This document shows positions 12,923-28,914 of a DNA stretch of 64,000 nucleotides, piece after piece. Under the pieces are notes generated by a model. The model ran no database searches. It was not told the origin of the DNA and saw only the letters and a list, made by a program, of their open reading frames with translations. Position numbers and translations under genes: made by a program. The DNA lies in contig NC_088300.1 of the NCBI RefSeq assembly GCF_032854445.1, positions 48,353,682 to 48,417,681 of the forward strand, in the 5' to 3' direction. Each line of letters starts with the position of its first letter. Within the stretch, counting starts at the first letter, position 1. This stretch comes from Liolophura sinensis (lineage: Eukaryota; Mollusca; Polyplacophora; Chitonida; Chitonidae).

Positions 12923-13093
12923 CACAAAGCAACCGCATGCATATCAGCACATTGGATGATTTCACGTTCTTGTCCGTGTCCGCATTTTATGGACATTAAC
13001 TGTACCCGTGGGAAGGTTTTTCGTTTATGGAAGTCAGCAATGCGGCAGCACTGAACTGGATGGAAAGTTACCAAGCAAACGAATGAACCCTGG

Positions 13094-15470
13094 TTACCGA
13101 AGTTTCTGGTCGAAGATGAATTCTCCAAGACCTGGCGTTGTGTGACGCATGGCACGTGATAACTCCGTGATGTAATCAGCCTTCTTTTTGATCTGCTCGA
13201 TTTGATCGTGGAGGTAGGTGTCTTCCAAAACCGATGCCAACTGCAAAGATACAAAAGTAAATAAATTTCTACATCCCAGTAACTTAAATGTCATTGTGTA
13301 ACTCTTGGGTGGAAAACATTGTCACAATGGAACAAAGCCATGTGTGATTTCCAGTTCACCTTTTGGTTAATAATTTGCACCATCGTTTTTTTTTTTTTTT
13401 TTTTGTAGACACATTTCTCCTGATTCGATCCTGTGCTGCTTGTCAAATTCATGTTTTTATTTCATTATTTTTTTTTTTGAGGTGCACTTGGATACTTTTA
13501 GTTTTTACATTGTTAACTCTTTCTAAACCAGTTAATTAAGGTCTATACTATGGAAACGTTTTTAGGCAGTCTGATTTTTTTTTTGGGTCGGATGCGTGCA
13601 GAAGAACAGTTGTCCTTTGTGTACCTATTAAACACCTTTTCGACTCTACCAGTAATGGTGGGTAATTGTGATAAATGTGTTTTTGGCAATTCATAAGCGA
13701 AATTCGTAAACTGAGACTACGGCTATTCCAGTGTAATATCTTGGTGTGTTAGTCGCGAGTTTGCTAACTCACGTGGATGTCGGCTTTTCGTTTCTTGGTT
13801 GGAGTATCCGCCACGCGATGAAGCTGCATCAGCGTCTCGAAGATGTCTTCCTCTATTCTCTGTGCATCCTCCATTGCAGATAAACTGTTAGGCCACTCCT
13901 GGCGTAATGGGGCCTGTAATGAACCGATGATAGAATAATACATTTATGGGGCCTTTATAGAACTTGGATGGACCAATAACCGACCTACATAGGAGTAATA
14001 AATGGTTTAGTGGGTGAAAAGGATGTTGAGTGTTGGTCAAAATTTGATTTGTGAAGCTCACTTGAGTGGCATTAGACTAAATGTCTTTTTTTATAGTGTA
14101 ACCCCCGATATATTTATTTTCAGAAACTGTAGATTTGAGATTAAAAGCCGACGTGTTAACTCTCGTTGTACTGGAGGGGAGATAAGGGGTGTAGGCCTAC
14201 CGGCCATATGCTTTGCTGATAAACACGTCAGTGGAGTTGGAATAGAGGTAGACAGCTTTATGTGACTGACCTCAATCTTGCCCAGCTCCACTTTGCCTCC
14301 TCTCTTGTTCATGTACTTCATCAAACTTTCAGCCTTTTCTCGTTCGAATTCCGCAGCTTCGTGGAAGTAATGACTGAAGCCAGGGAGAGCCACTGAGTCC
14401 CGGTCAAAATGGTTGGACTGTAAAACAACACCGTGAAGGAAGTATTTGTTACGCTTCATGGCAAGAATTTAAATAGAATTCAAGAGATTGCTATTCGAAA
14501 TCGGTATTTCATCATTTGGCACAAGAATAATATCATATGTCATTTAAGACTTGAACGTGGACATTAATAATAATTAATGTCCAATGGAAAAAATAGTTGT
14601 TTAGCATGTAAATATATATCTTCGGACTACAGCTGAAAACGAAGTGATAGACGGTTCAGATGTAATTAAGACTTTTTTTTCAGAAGTGCTTGAGATTTAA
14701 ACCTAGTAGTATTGCCCAAAACTTTTTGTGTTGGGATCAGACTTGATTTAAGTCTGACTTTGTTTGTAATGCACTTCTGAACAACCATGGCCTTGGTAAT
14801 GGGTGTAAGAACAAGCTGATCAGCGTAGGTGTATATCTTACCATGGCTGTGTACACATAGCTCGCGTTCAGATACACATTGATTTGCTGGTTCACTAAGT
14901 TGATGATTCTTTTGTGAAAGTTTTGTCTGGCCAGAGACTCCAAGCCGTCTGCAAGACAGAATATTCGGTGAGAAAAACAGTTTTTGTCCATTATGGAATA
15001 TTTTAGTGAAACCACAACAGCATACAGTAGTAGGGTAAATATTGGGATAAAAGACCAACGCACTTACATAGTTTCCACTTTAATCTACCAGACTCAAATA
15101 TGCGATAACAGATGGAAATGCTTAAGTCACTCGACTTATAAAGAAAACATACTTCATATGTTAATTACAAACAAATCCATTGATAAGTTTGTGAGCTGAT
15201 GTCAACATAATATATGATATAGGTAACAATCGTATCTGTAATCGTTCTTGTCTAGTTGTTTTATCCACTGCTGTGGTAATACAATTTGAGTATTTGGCTA
15301 TGTCCTCGTTTACAGTGGTTAAATCGCGTGTTAAATTGCTCACATCACTGGATAAACGTTAAGAAGAAATCGATTTTCTTACCAGCTTCGATCTCGGCAT
15401 CAAAGATGTTATTTCCAAGTCCACATTGGATAAGCCCAAGGGCCACTACAACAAGGAACAGACGGGCCAT
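13094..15470 (-). CDS. Secreted ferritin F1, ferroxidase-impaired
   Basis: Five exons in transcript order: 15470-15383, 14948-14842, 14417-14271, 13913-13773 and 13240-13094. All have GT/AG borders and consistent phases, and encode 209 residues. The start [17 protein letters not shown] is a signal peptide, so the product should enter the secretory route. The four-helix ferritin fold is seen in [17 protein letters not shown] (helix A), [15 protein letters not shown] (helix B), [10 protein letters not shown] (helix C) and [14 protein letters not shown] (helix D), ending GLGEFIFD. Against human H ferritin, E27 is Y, E61 is F and H65 is K, while E62, E107 and Q141 are kept. Metal site A is therefore probably lost. 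F1 lacks the extra cysteine exons of F2 and F3. No iron-responsive element is seen just upstream. It resembles storage or yolk-type secreted ferritins; that role is inferred. Confidence 0.93.
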
Positions 15471-17021
15471 TTTCTCGCTATACCTTCTAGATATGAGACG
15501 AGTCAAAAGCTATCCGATAGGTTTGAACTGAAAATCTGGGCCCCTATCTTCTTGTACTTTTTTGACTAAAGCAAACTCTGACCTCTCAACCTCGGAGGTC
15601 AACCGTCTCAATTTTGTATCCCTCCGCGTTCACATCCACGGAAACAGAAGCCAAGATATTACGTACGACGGCTGATCACGCGATCGGTCCCATTGTCTAA
15701 AGAAGTGCTGAGGTCATTGCTTTTATCAGTGAGACTTTGACTCGGTTGTTTCCTCGTGGATGATGACTGACGTACACTCCGGCCTATCTCTAAGCCACTA
15801 ATCAGTCGCATACCATGGTGTGTTTACAGAGCTAAATTCTATGTTAAATCGTTATCATCTCGGCAATTGTTGTTTTGTTTGATCTTAGTACTTGAACGTT
15901 TGTCACACGACCCTACCGTATGGATGCCGTTTTGATCTTGACAACAAATTGCAGTCGAAATTTTCTTTGAACTCTCCCCTTTAAAGGATAATTAATGTAA
16001 GACGTCAAGTTCCTAACCTGACTGCACTGAATGTGATTCAAAACAAAGCGTGCACTTAAACAATACTTTTGTCAGTGAACAATGACAGTTATATTATAAT
16101 AGTATGATAAATTGCACTGTTGACCGAATTCAACAATTCAGCTACTGTTGTTTTCATTGCCCGCATTTCTTCTTTCTGTTTTGAACTGTCCCTTGAGCAT
16201 TTAACCAAACTCTCCCGTATGTGTCTACAATATTAGACTGCTTTCTGAATCACAGCAAAGCATATTTCTGCCATTAAGCCCATGATTCCATGCATTTGCT
16301 ACTTTTAATATATGATCTCCAGTCCTTACTTAATATCAATCATAACTTATCCCTCCATAAAAGTCAAAAGATAGAAAACAATATATTCCCGTCGATGTAC
16401 GAGTGTTTCTACTATTTCACATGTATTACCACACTGAATTTTTAACAAAAAAGACTCTCCCCCTCTCTCGGCTTATAAACATAAATGACTCATTCCCATT
16501 GCTATTCCTTAGTTTTGGTATATCGTAATTCATGGAAATATGTCAGTTATTGGATAAATCTTCATTAACCTTCATGGACACGAACCTTTACACTGTGACT
16601 TAGGCATTTTCTTCCGTAATACCACCAGTGTGTTTTAAACATATACGTGTATAGGGCAAGTATGCAGGGATACTCAGTCGTCCATATTCACAACAATTTC
16701 AAGTTACAAGCGATTATACTAAAGTTATAACTGCTGATTTTTTTTCTTGTTTCAGTCATTCTGTTCATATTACTCAGTCAATTTCTGTTATATGCTCTCT
16801 TTAAGGTTTTCTCCTTCAAAAGTTTCCCTCGGCAGTATCTTTTATTCTGTACTGTCTGCAAAATTCATAAATAAATCGTCTTTGGAAAGATTTCTTTGAA
16901 ATATGTACCCTGAAAGCTTTGTTTATTCATTCAGATAATTGGTTATTCTTTAACGAAATAAGAGAGATTTTTTACTGTAATATGAAGGTAAGTTTTATTT
17001 GTGAAACACATGCAGTCTGTA
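15471..17021. other. Upstream region of F1
   Basis: This is AT-rich sequence without supported exons. It must contain the F1 promoter and 5' leader, but I see no clear TATA box and no CAGTGN hairpin in the first 130 nt upstream of the F1 start. The 79-bp satellite begins at its far end. Confidence 0.5.
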
Positions 17022-20000
17022 ACAAAAGTAAAATTGGGGAAACTTCCAAACGTGCATCTTCGACTGATAATTGGACCCATGAAAACAATGAAGACTTAGT
17101 TTGTTTGGGGAAGCTGACGAACGTGCACCTTCGACTGATAGCTGTCAGCAAGGACACATGAAAACAATGAAAACTTAGTTTGTTTGGGGGAGTTGACGAA
17201 CGTGTACCTTTGACTGACAGCTGTCAGCAAGGACACATGAAAACAATGAAAGCTTAATTCGTTTGGGGAAGTGGACGAACGTGCACCTTCGACTGATAAT
17301 TGTCAGCAAGGACAAATGAAAACAATGAAAGATTAGTTTGTTTGGGGACATTGACGAACGTGCACCTTTGACTGCTAATTGTCAGCAAGGACACATGAAA
17401 ACAATGAAAGATTAGTTTGTTTGAGGAAGTTGACAAACGTGCACCTTCGACTGATAATTGTCAGCAAGGATACATGAAAACAATGAAAGCTTAATTCGTT
17501 TGGGGAAGTGGACGAACGTGCACCTTCGACTGATAACTGTCAGCAAGGACACATGAAAACAATGAAAGATTAGTTTGTTTGGGGAAGTTGACAAACGTGC
17601 ACCTTTGACTGATAATTGTCAGCAAGGATACATGAAAACAATAAAAGCTTAATTCGTTTGGGGACGTTGACAAACGTGCACCTTTGACTGATAATTGTCA
17701 GCAAGGACAAATGAAAACAATGAAAGATTAGTTTGTTTGGGGAAGTTGACAAACGTGCACCTTTGACTGATAACTGTCAGCAAGGACACATGAAAACAAT
17801 CAAAGATTAGTTTGTTTGGGGACGTTGACAAACGTGCACCTTTGACTGACAGCTGTCAGCAAGAACACATGAAAACAATGAAAGATTAGTTTGTTTGGGG
17901 AAGTGGACAAACGTGCACCTTCGACTGATAATTGTCAGCAAGGACACATGAAAACAATGAAAGATTAGTTTGTTTGAGGAAGTTGACAAACGAGCACCTT
18001 CGACTGATAATTGTCAGCAAGGATACATGAAAACAATGAAAGATTAGTTTGTTTGAGAAAGTTGACAAACGTGCGCCTTTGACTGATAACTGTCAGCAAG
18101 GACACATGAAAACAATGAAAGATTAGTTTGTTTGGGGAAGTTGACAAACGTGCACCTTTGACTGATAATTGTTAGCAAGGACACATGAAAACAATGAAAG
18201 ATTAGTTTGTTTGGGGAAGTTGACAAACGAGCACCTTCGACTGATAATTGTCAGCAAGGATACATGAAAACAACGAAAGCTTAATTCGTTTGGGGAAGTT
18301 GACGAACGTGCACCTTTGACTGATAACTGTCAGCAAGGACACATGAAAACAATGAAAACTTAGTTTGTTTGGGGAAGTTGACAAACGTGCACCTTTGACT
18401 GACAGCTGTCAGCAAGGACACATGAAAACAATGAAAGCTTAATTCGTTTGGGGAAGTGGACGAACGTGCACCTTCGACTGATAATTGTCAGCAAGGATAC
18501 ATGGAAACAATGAAAGATTAGTTTGTTTGGGGGAGTTGACGAACGTGCACCTTTGACTGATAACTGTCAGCAAGGACACATGAAAACAATGAAAGATTAG
18601 TTTGTTTGGGGAAGTTGACAAACGTGCACCTTTGACTGATAATTGTCAGCAAGGATACATGAAAACAATAAAAGCTTAATTCGTTTGGGGAAGTGGACGA
18701 ACGTGCACCTTCGACTGATAATTGTCAGCAAGGACAAATGAAAACAATGAAAGATTAGTTTGTTTGGGGGAGTTGACGAACGTGCACCTTTGACTGATAA
18801 TTGTCAGCAAGGACACATGAAAACAATGAAAGATTAGTTTGTTTGGGGAAGTTGACAAACGCACGCCTTTGACTGATAATTGTCAGCAAGGATACATGAA
18901 AACAATGAAAGATTAGTTTGTTTGAGGAAGTTGACAAACGTGCGCCTTTGACTGATAACTGTCAGCAAGGACACATGAAAACAATGAAAGATTAGTTTGT
19001 TTGGGGAAGTTGACAAACGTGCACCTTCGACTGATAATTGTCAGCAAGGATACATGAAAACAACGAAAGCTTAATTCGTTTGGGGAAGTGGACGAACGTG
19101 CACCTTCGACTGATAACTGTCAGCAAGGACACATGAAAACAATGAAAACTTAGTTTGTTTGGGGAAGTTGACAAACGTGCACCTTTGACTGACAGCTGTC
19201 AGCAGGGACACATGAAAACAATGAAAGCTTAATTCGTTTGGGGAAGTGGACGAACGTGCACCTTCGACTGATAATTGTTAGCAAGGACAAATGAAAACAA
19301 TGAAAGATTAGTTTGTTTGGGGACATTGACGAACGTGGACCTTCGACTGATAATTGTCAGCAAGAACACATGAAACAATGAAAGATTAGTTTGTTTGAGG
19401 AAGTTGACAAACGTGCGCCTTTGACTGATAATTGTCAGCAAGGATACATGAAAACAATAAAAGCTTAATTCGTTTGGGGAAGTGGACGAACGTGCACCTT
19501 CGACTGATAATTGTCAGCAAGGACAAATGAAAACAATGAAAGATTAGTTTGTTTGGGGGAGTTGACGAACGTGCACCTTTGACTGATAATTGTCAGCAAG
19601 GACACATGAAAACAATGAAAGATTAGTTTGTTTGGGGAAGTTGACAAACGCACGCCTTTGACTGATAATTGTCAGCAAGGATACATGAAAACAATGAAAG
19701 ATTAGTTTGTTTGAGGAAGTTGACAAACGTGCGCCTTTGACTGATAACTGTCAGCAAGGACACATGAAAACAATGAAAGATTAGTTTGTTTGGGGAAGTT
19801 GACAAACGTGCACCTTCGACTGATAATTGTCAGCAAGGATACATGAAAACAACGAAAGCTTAATTCGTTTGGGGAAGTGGACGAACGTGCACCTTCGACT
19901 GATAACTGTCAGCAAGGACACATGAAAACAATGAAAACTTAGTTTGTTTGGGGAAGTTGACAAACGTGCACCTTTGACTGACAGCTGTCAGCAGGGACAC

Positions 20001-20342
20001 ATGAAAACAATGAAAGCTTAATTCGTTTGGGGAAGTGGACGAACGTGCACCTTCGACTGATAATTGTTAGCAAGGACAAATGAAAACAATGAAAGATTAG
20101 TTTGTTTGGGGACATTGACGAACGTGGACCTTCGACTGATAATTGTCAGCAAGAACACATGAAACAATGAAAGATTAGTTTGTTTGAGGAAGTTGACAAA
20201 CGTGCGCCTTTGACTGATAACTGTCAGCAAGGATACATGAAAACAATGAAAGATTAGTATGTTTGGGGAAGTTGACAAACGTGCACCTTTTACTGATAAC
20301 TGTCAGCAAGGACACACGAAAACAATGAAAACTTAGTTCGTT
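17022..20342. repeat. 79-bp satellite, about 42 units, with a 789-bp higher-order repeat
   Basis: The unit includes GATTAGTTTGTTTGGGGAAG, then TTGACAAACGTGCACC, then CTGATAATTGTCAGCAAGG and ACACATGAAAACAATG. The period is 79 bp throughout. Unit variants alternate (AAAGATTAGTTTG versus AAAGCTTAATTCG). A ten-unit block starting near 18640 recurs 789 bp downstream, near 19429, with the same rare variants (AACGCACGCC, AGCAGGGACA, GAACGTGGACC, and one unit short by 1 bp). Each unit centres on a near-palindrome, which in some units is the perfect CTGACAGCTGTCAG. Because 79 is not a multiple of 3, the 60-codon minus-strand frames it yields are by-products. Confidence 0.97.
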
Positions 20343-21136
20343 TATGAAGCACCTTCAGAAATTTATTGAATATTTTCCCTAAAGTTTCAGCGCCAAATTT
20401 TTCAGTGCGCAATTCCCAAAGCTTTCGTGATTCAGAGCTTGTTTAAGTTAATCATTATCAAATCAATTCATCTCCAACGTTTCACAGATCAAAATGGAGT
20501 GGCGTCCAAGAGTTAAGTGAGTAAGTCCAGTTAAATTATAATGAGATAAAACATGCTGAGATATAAACGAAATGTTGACATCGCTCAAACCAGACCATAT
20601 ACATTGCATACCATTTGTAAGTGGTAGGCCTGTAAGACTTTCGGCTGAACTCAGAATCCCTTCTCTAGGTGCCGTATACCTACGCTACAAACAATATTTG
20701 CAGTTATTCACAATTCGTATCGGTGACATTTAGTCAGTGACGGTAGGCATTTCCCTTTGAATTTTTTGAATTATAATGTACAGACATACAGCTGATTTCT
20801 TTCTAGACCTGTGGTGCTAAAAGTTTGAACTCATTTATCGTAATTAAGATCACCGCCGCCCGCGCTGTAATTCTTTTAAAGTTGATAGCCCTATTACTGA
20901 AATAGCTACTGCAAAAATGCAATTTTTTCCTCGGAAATGATATAAAAAGTCAGCTAAGATTTTTCCACACATTTTTCATTTTTCTGTGGCTGAGAGGCAG
21001 TGTTTGTCAAACTCTGACCCAACCAAATCTGGACAAACAAGCAATGACTGGCCCGAATTCCTGGGGGTCTAAGGATTTGATCAGGTCAACTTTGGGTAGC
21101 CAGTGTTTGTGATTTGATATGCGTTATCAGTGGTGT

Positions 21137-21442
21137 ACGTCGTGGCTCTGTTGGTCAAGATAATGCGGTCAGGTGACCAGAATGATTGACCAGCAGGAGA
21201 CCACCAGACCTTCCTTATGCAGCTACCCTAATTTAACTGACCAACCCATATTTATGTATATTCAGGCTCACCTGACTATACCTTCGCTATCAACTGGAGA
21301 TTATCCATTGCTTGCAACCTGCGGATGGCTGTGGGCTTCCTCCGGGTGCTGCCCGGTTTCCTTTCACCATAATGATGGCCGCCGCCATTTGAGTGAAATA
21401 TTTTTGAGTACGCCGTAAAACAGCAATTAATTAAATAAATAA
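21137..21442 (+). mobile_element. Diverged SINE copy
   Basis: It starts with a weak tRNA-like head (CGTGGCTCTGTTGGTCAAG). The recognisable part is CAACCTGCGGATGGCTGTGG through ACCATAATGATGGCCGCCG to the GTAAAACAGCAATTAATTA and AAATAAATAAG tail. The middle is poorly conserved. Confidence 0.7.
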
Positions 21443-22616
21443 GAACCCATTGCCAGCGTGCAAGATTTACAGCTATGGTAAAAATATCCGCCGCAGACAT
21501 GTTACATACTTTCTTAGGTACATGTTATTACACAAACAGAAATATTTGCTGTCTGAGGGAACTGCAGTAATTAGGGATGAATAGTTCAGGATATGTCCTA
21601 AAGACGAGCTTTTGAGATCACGATATCGGTTTACATGGCTGAAAGCTATACCAAAGTTCGCAGTTTGTAGGTGTAAAAGTAATATCCAGGTGCAGATTAA
21701 CACAGATGTCAGATTTCCAACATAAAAGAATTTTCCGAAAATCTCTTTATGTGATGTAGATAAGAAAAAAACTTTCCTAATTTTTAGTTTCTTTTTGGAA
21801 ATTTTCGATTTGCTTGAAAGTGTCTAGCTCATTTGCATTATTTTTTATTCTGATTATGAGAGGATTCTAGAAGCCGCAGACCGGCTATTATTGCACGGCG
21901 CAACGTTCCCGTGGGACATCCCATAGGTCTACATAATTAGTGTAATTCAAATGGCGGAAATTGTGTTTTCCGAAAACAAATGATACTCTTGAAAATGTCG
22001 AGGTGGCTCAAACGTAGTTTCAGAACATGAATGAAGGATAATACAAATTTTAGTTCACCATAGTCTCTTTTGTAATATGATAAATACATAGAATATACCC
22101 CCATCAGAAAATTTGTTTTGTCCATCATTATGCATATATATGTAGACCCTGTAACAAATGAAACCTTTTACTGTATAGGAAGGCTCAAGCTTCAACAAAA
22201 CCAATATGCTATCTATCCTGGTATATGTTTTACATAGCAACCGCAGACTAGGTTAAAGAGACTCTACTGGAGATTTTTGGCAAACAATTAATCAGTAGTG
22301 CCAGTTCTAGACTGATACTTACTAAAAAGCTATAATTTGAGCTATGCTTAATAAATTACAGAAAATTTGATTTGATTGGCGAATACGGATTTTTGTTTTT
22401 CAAATCACTGGTATAGCTTTATTAATTCTAACAACCTTGACTACATACATTAAAGACCTATGTTGTTATGGTAGATACACTTAGTTTAATCTACACTACA
22501 ATATTGGGGATCTGTCAACTTCATTAATAGACTACCTAAGTTGCATCTTAGCGAAAGCGATATCTAATTGCATATTTTGATTTTAGTGCTTTATTTATTT
22601 AATTAATTAGGGACCT

Positions 22617-22805
22617 GCTCAAAACGCTGGTCAGAACGCTGGTCAGAAAGCTTGCCAGAACCAAGGTGGTTGCTATGAGTTCAAGCCCAACTCATGCTGG
22701 CCCCTCACCGGTACGTGTGAATGTCTTCCACCAGCTTGGATGGTTGTGGGTCGTAGACTTTCCCCGGTTACCTTTCACCATAATGCCGACCGCCGATGAA
22801 TAAAC
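22617..22805 (+). mobile_element. SINE fragment joined to 12-bp repeat units
   Basis: ATGAGTTCAAGCCCAACTCA to ACCATAATGCCGACCGCCG is SINE sequence lacking both its tRNA head and its tail. Immediately 5' of it, at about 22617-22665, lie three to four units of the same GGTCAGAACGCT repeat that forms the array at 23048. Confidence 0.65.
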
Positions 22806-23039
22806 CAGCGAGAATTGGATTACAACCTCCGAGTAGTGTCATTGATTTGCAGAACAAGCTAGGGTCTGATTATATTGGTAACCTGCCATTTTGGTCAACC
22901 GACGTTGACTTGACGCCATATTTGAGCCTGTAATTCAGGTTCGTGCTTATGGCCCCTTGCGATAGATGTAGTGTTTATTGTCATAAATGAATCTCCTTTG
23001 TTTATTTCGTTCAGGCAATCATTGGAAATTACTTTTCCA

Positions 23040-23305
23040 CCAAGGTTCCAGAACGCTTGTCAGAACGCTGGTCAGAACGCTTGCCAAAACACCGCTTAGA
23101 ACGCTGGTCAGAGAGCTTGTCAGAACGCTGGTCAGAAAGCCTGCCAGAAAGCGTGCGAGAACGCATGCAATAACACAGGTCAGAACCCTTGCCATAACGC
23201 TGGTCAGAACGCTTGCCAGAACGCTGGGCAGAACGCTTGCCATAACACAGGTCAGAACACTTGTCATAACGCTGGTCTGAACGCTTGGCTTAACACTGGT
23301 CACTA
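23040..23305. repeat. 12-bp array with 24-bp super-period
   Basis: Units CAGAACGCTGGT and CAGAACGCTTGC alternate for about 260 bp with scattered changes (for example ATAACACAGGT). Read as protein it gives RTLVRTLA-type repeats on the plus strand, which is expected from a 12-bp period and is not evidence of a gene. Confidence 0.9.
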
Positions 23306-23561
23306 AAAGAGAACATTTTTTTCAACTCTGTTAAATGCCTCTAAGCCTGTTGCCTTCTAAATAATTCATGGCGAAGCAAGACAACTGACGGAAAGACAAT
23401 GGTACTGATAAGGCTATTTAGATGTACCATTCAATAAATAATTTGGTGATTGAAGAAAGCATTCTTTGGATTGATTTTGGTACTCTTAATTGAACAGTGC
23501 GATTTACTGGTGGAAGTATCAGCTGCAATGGCAGACTATGTCAACACGATTCCATTATTGA

Positions 23562-23832
23562 TTTTTTTTTTTTTTTTTTTTTGATTGGTGTTTTACGCCA
23601 TACTCAAGAATATTTCACTTATACGACGGCGGTCAGCATTATGGTGGGTGGAAACCGGGCACAGCCCGGGGGAAACCCACGACCATCCGCAGGTTGCTGA
23701 CAGACCTTCCCACGTACGGCCGGAGAGGAAGGCAGCATGAGCTGGTCTTGAACTCACAGCGACCGCATTGGTGAGAGGCTTCTGGGTCATTACGCTGCGC
23801 TAGCGTGCTAACCGACTGAGCCACGGAGGCCC
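23562..23832 (-). mobile_element. Full-length SINE with 11-bp target site duplication
   Basis: A complete copy on the minus strand, from GGGCCTCCGTGGCTCAGT to an A-run tail. TCCATTATTGA lies on both sides (23551-23561 and 23833-23843). Its tail is a plain A run rather than the AAAT repeats of most copies. Confidence 0.92.
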
Positions 23833-24114
23833 TCCATTATTGAGGCATATTTAGATTACACAATCGGCTCACGTTCTGCCTTAAAAACCAAGATATTTTG
23901 GTGTGATACTGTCATTTGATAAATATGTGTTTGAAATCCAAGTTTTGTGTCGTCAACAACCCTTCTAGACGCAGATAAATTTGTATGGTTTTCCCAGTGA
24001 TGCGGTTTCTTGAATATTTAATTCTGTCATACAGTAGTGGAAAAGACAGATAGAGTTGGGATTCAATTGGAAAGCCTCATATGTGATTTAAACTTCAAAA
24101 TTATTGTATTCATT

Positions 24115-24260
24115 GGATTATTGTTTACCGCCGTATGCAAGCAATTTCCACTCGTACAGTGGTTATCAGTTACACTTTGGTGGAGGAAACTGTAAAGCCC
24201 TGGGTACACCAGCTACCTTTGGCAGGTTACTGACGAGTTTTACTGCAAGTGATGCGCAGA
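24115..24260 (-). mobile_element. Old degenerate SINE fragment
   Basis: Recognisable through TGGATTATTGTTTACCGCCG, ACTCGTACAGTGG, TTTGGTGGAGGAAACTG and GGCAGGTTACTGAC, each a diverged form of the SINE core. Confidence 0.55.
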
Positions 24261-24489
24261 TATGCATACCATATTAGTGCAAGGCAAACGGTTTTCAAGG
24301 GTGTTGGACTGCTCACCCCGATGCGCAAATTATCGATTGTTCGTTGTGATGGAGATCCCATTTGTAATGAAAGCGACTTTCTAATAAACCTCGTTTTTTT
24401 CTCTACTAAACATGATGATACTTTTTAGGCAAATATAACAATAAAACTACTCCGTACGTGTCAACGATTCAAGTGATCAAAATAATGCA

Positions 24490-24568
24490 TTTTCAGGCGT
24501 GGATCGTAAGCGGATGGTCGTGGCTTTCCCGCAGGCTCTACACCAGTGAAATAAGCAAATAAATAAAG
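24490..24568 (+). mobile_element. SINE remnant
   Basis: GCGGATGGTCGTGGCTTTCC is followed by a shortened core and an AAATAAATAAA tail. It lies just downstream of the F2 3' end. Confidence 0.5.
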
Positions 24569-24616
24569 ATGTAGTGGTTGTATGAAAACGAAACAAAACA
24601 TAACTTTTTGTAAAGA

Positions 24617-24638
24617 TTTATTTTATAACGTCTTTATT
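24617..24638 (-). promoter_or_regulatory. Polyadenylation signals of ferritin F2
   Basis: Two minus-strand AATAAA motifs, at 24617-24622 and 24633-24638, lie 170-190 nt after the stop. Confidence 0.6.
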
Positions 24639-24807
24639 ACGCCTCAAGTAACGACCTCTTCCAATTGCAGATTCGAACCATCAGCCCCTTGTGATGATGA
24701 TATAGTAACAGGGAACCCATCTTAACGTTCGTCTACCAGCCATCAGGACTGGCCCTTCAACACGCCTTTGCGTCCATGTTTGGTTTTGGCCATATGGGTG
24801 GAATTCT

Positions 24808-27948
<3,141 letters not shown>

Positions 27949-27965
27949 GGTTGAGTCTGTGTATC

Positions 27966-27986
27966 GGCGCTGATGCTTCTCGCTTC
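27966..27986 (-). promoter_or_regulatory. Leader block shared by F2 and F3
   Basis: The 21 nt starting GAAGCGAGAAGCATCAGCG lie 17 nt upstream of the F2 start codon. They are identical to 34588-34608 upstream of F3, while the bases on the start-codon side differ. It may be part of the 5' leader or a core promoter element. Confidence 0.5.
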
Positions 27987-28794
27987 AAGTCACCTGTGCG
28001 ATTTGACGAATCTTTTCCCTATAAAGAGGTTTTAGAATTGACCTCATCAAACACTGACACATCGGCGAGTTCACGACAATAGCCTTTGTCCTGACCTGGA
28101 TTGTGAAATCTGGATTTATCACACCATTAATTACAGAAACCCAAATGAGCTGAGAGATATGGCGATAGATAGTCGAATGTAGGTGAGCAGGCAATTTGCA
28201 GAGGGGACTGGGTCCTAGGACACCAAAATTTTAAAGATTAAAACTTTTAAGCTTGTACCTGGTCAGCTGAGATCAGCTGAAGAGAATATCAACAGATCAA
28301 AGGCTCGACTGATCTATCCGTCCATAGCAAAGTCCTCCATGACAAAGTGCTCCATATTGTTTATGGTTATATCCCCTAAATACAGTTTGTAAATATTCCA
28401 ATAGCGTATTAATAACTGTTAGGGTCTTCTTGCTCCTTCCTCTGCTTTTAGCTTAACAGTGCTCTTTTCAATAGGTTCTTTAGGTTCAGAATGTGGTTCA
28501 CTGGGACACAACAATCTTTAGAAAACATATGAACTCAATTGCTTGAAGATATTGCCATAGTTTAAAATAAAAGATTGTGTAAAACGTTATGTCAGAACTT
28601 AAGAGACCAAGAAATAATACGTGTGCAAGAAAGAAAAACATAATTGTTCACTTGCTGAATATATTTTATTTGATATTTATTTATTTTATGTTCTTTTTCT
28701 TTTAAAAGAATTTTTTCATTCTCGATCTTGGTCATATCGTAGTTCAACACGCTTAACAAAGTGATCCAGTTAATGCTGGTGTCCTCTTCGGTCA

Positions 28795-28914
28795 TACGTG
28801 GTAGGTCTGGCAGCAACCTGCAGATAGTCGTGGGGTTCCCCTGGCCATGTAATGCTGGCCATCGTTGTATAAGTAAAATATTCTTAAGTACGGCGTAAAA
28901 CACCAATGAAGTAA
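28795..28914 (+). mobile_element. SINE 3' fragment
   Basis: It runs from GCAACCTGCAGATAGTCGTG through the core to GTACGGCGTAAAACACCAAT. The tRNA head is missing. Confidence 0.8.

Larger units (their letters stand above)
20343..24616. other. Intergenic region between the satellite and ferritin F2
   Basis: No exon is supported. The region holds SINE copies of different ages and a 12-bp array, listed separately. The rest is AT-rich without recognised motifs. Confidence 0.6.

Noticed and set aside
17254-20278. Series of 60-codon minus-strand open frames with the same protein sequence
   Set aside because: They are by-products of the 79-bp satellite. They start every 79 bp, overlap each other in shifted frames, and have no promoter or splice context.
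22987-23303. Open frames of about 95 codons with RTLV or LTSV repeats on both strands
   Set aside because: Both strands are open because of the 12-bp period; this is a simple array, not a gene.
28045-28070. CAGTGT on the minus strand upstream of F2 as a possible iron-responsive element
   Set aside because: The five bases on each side do not pair and the bulged C is not supported.
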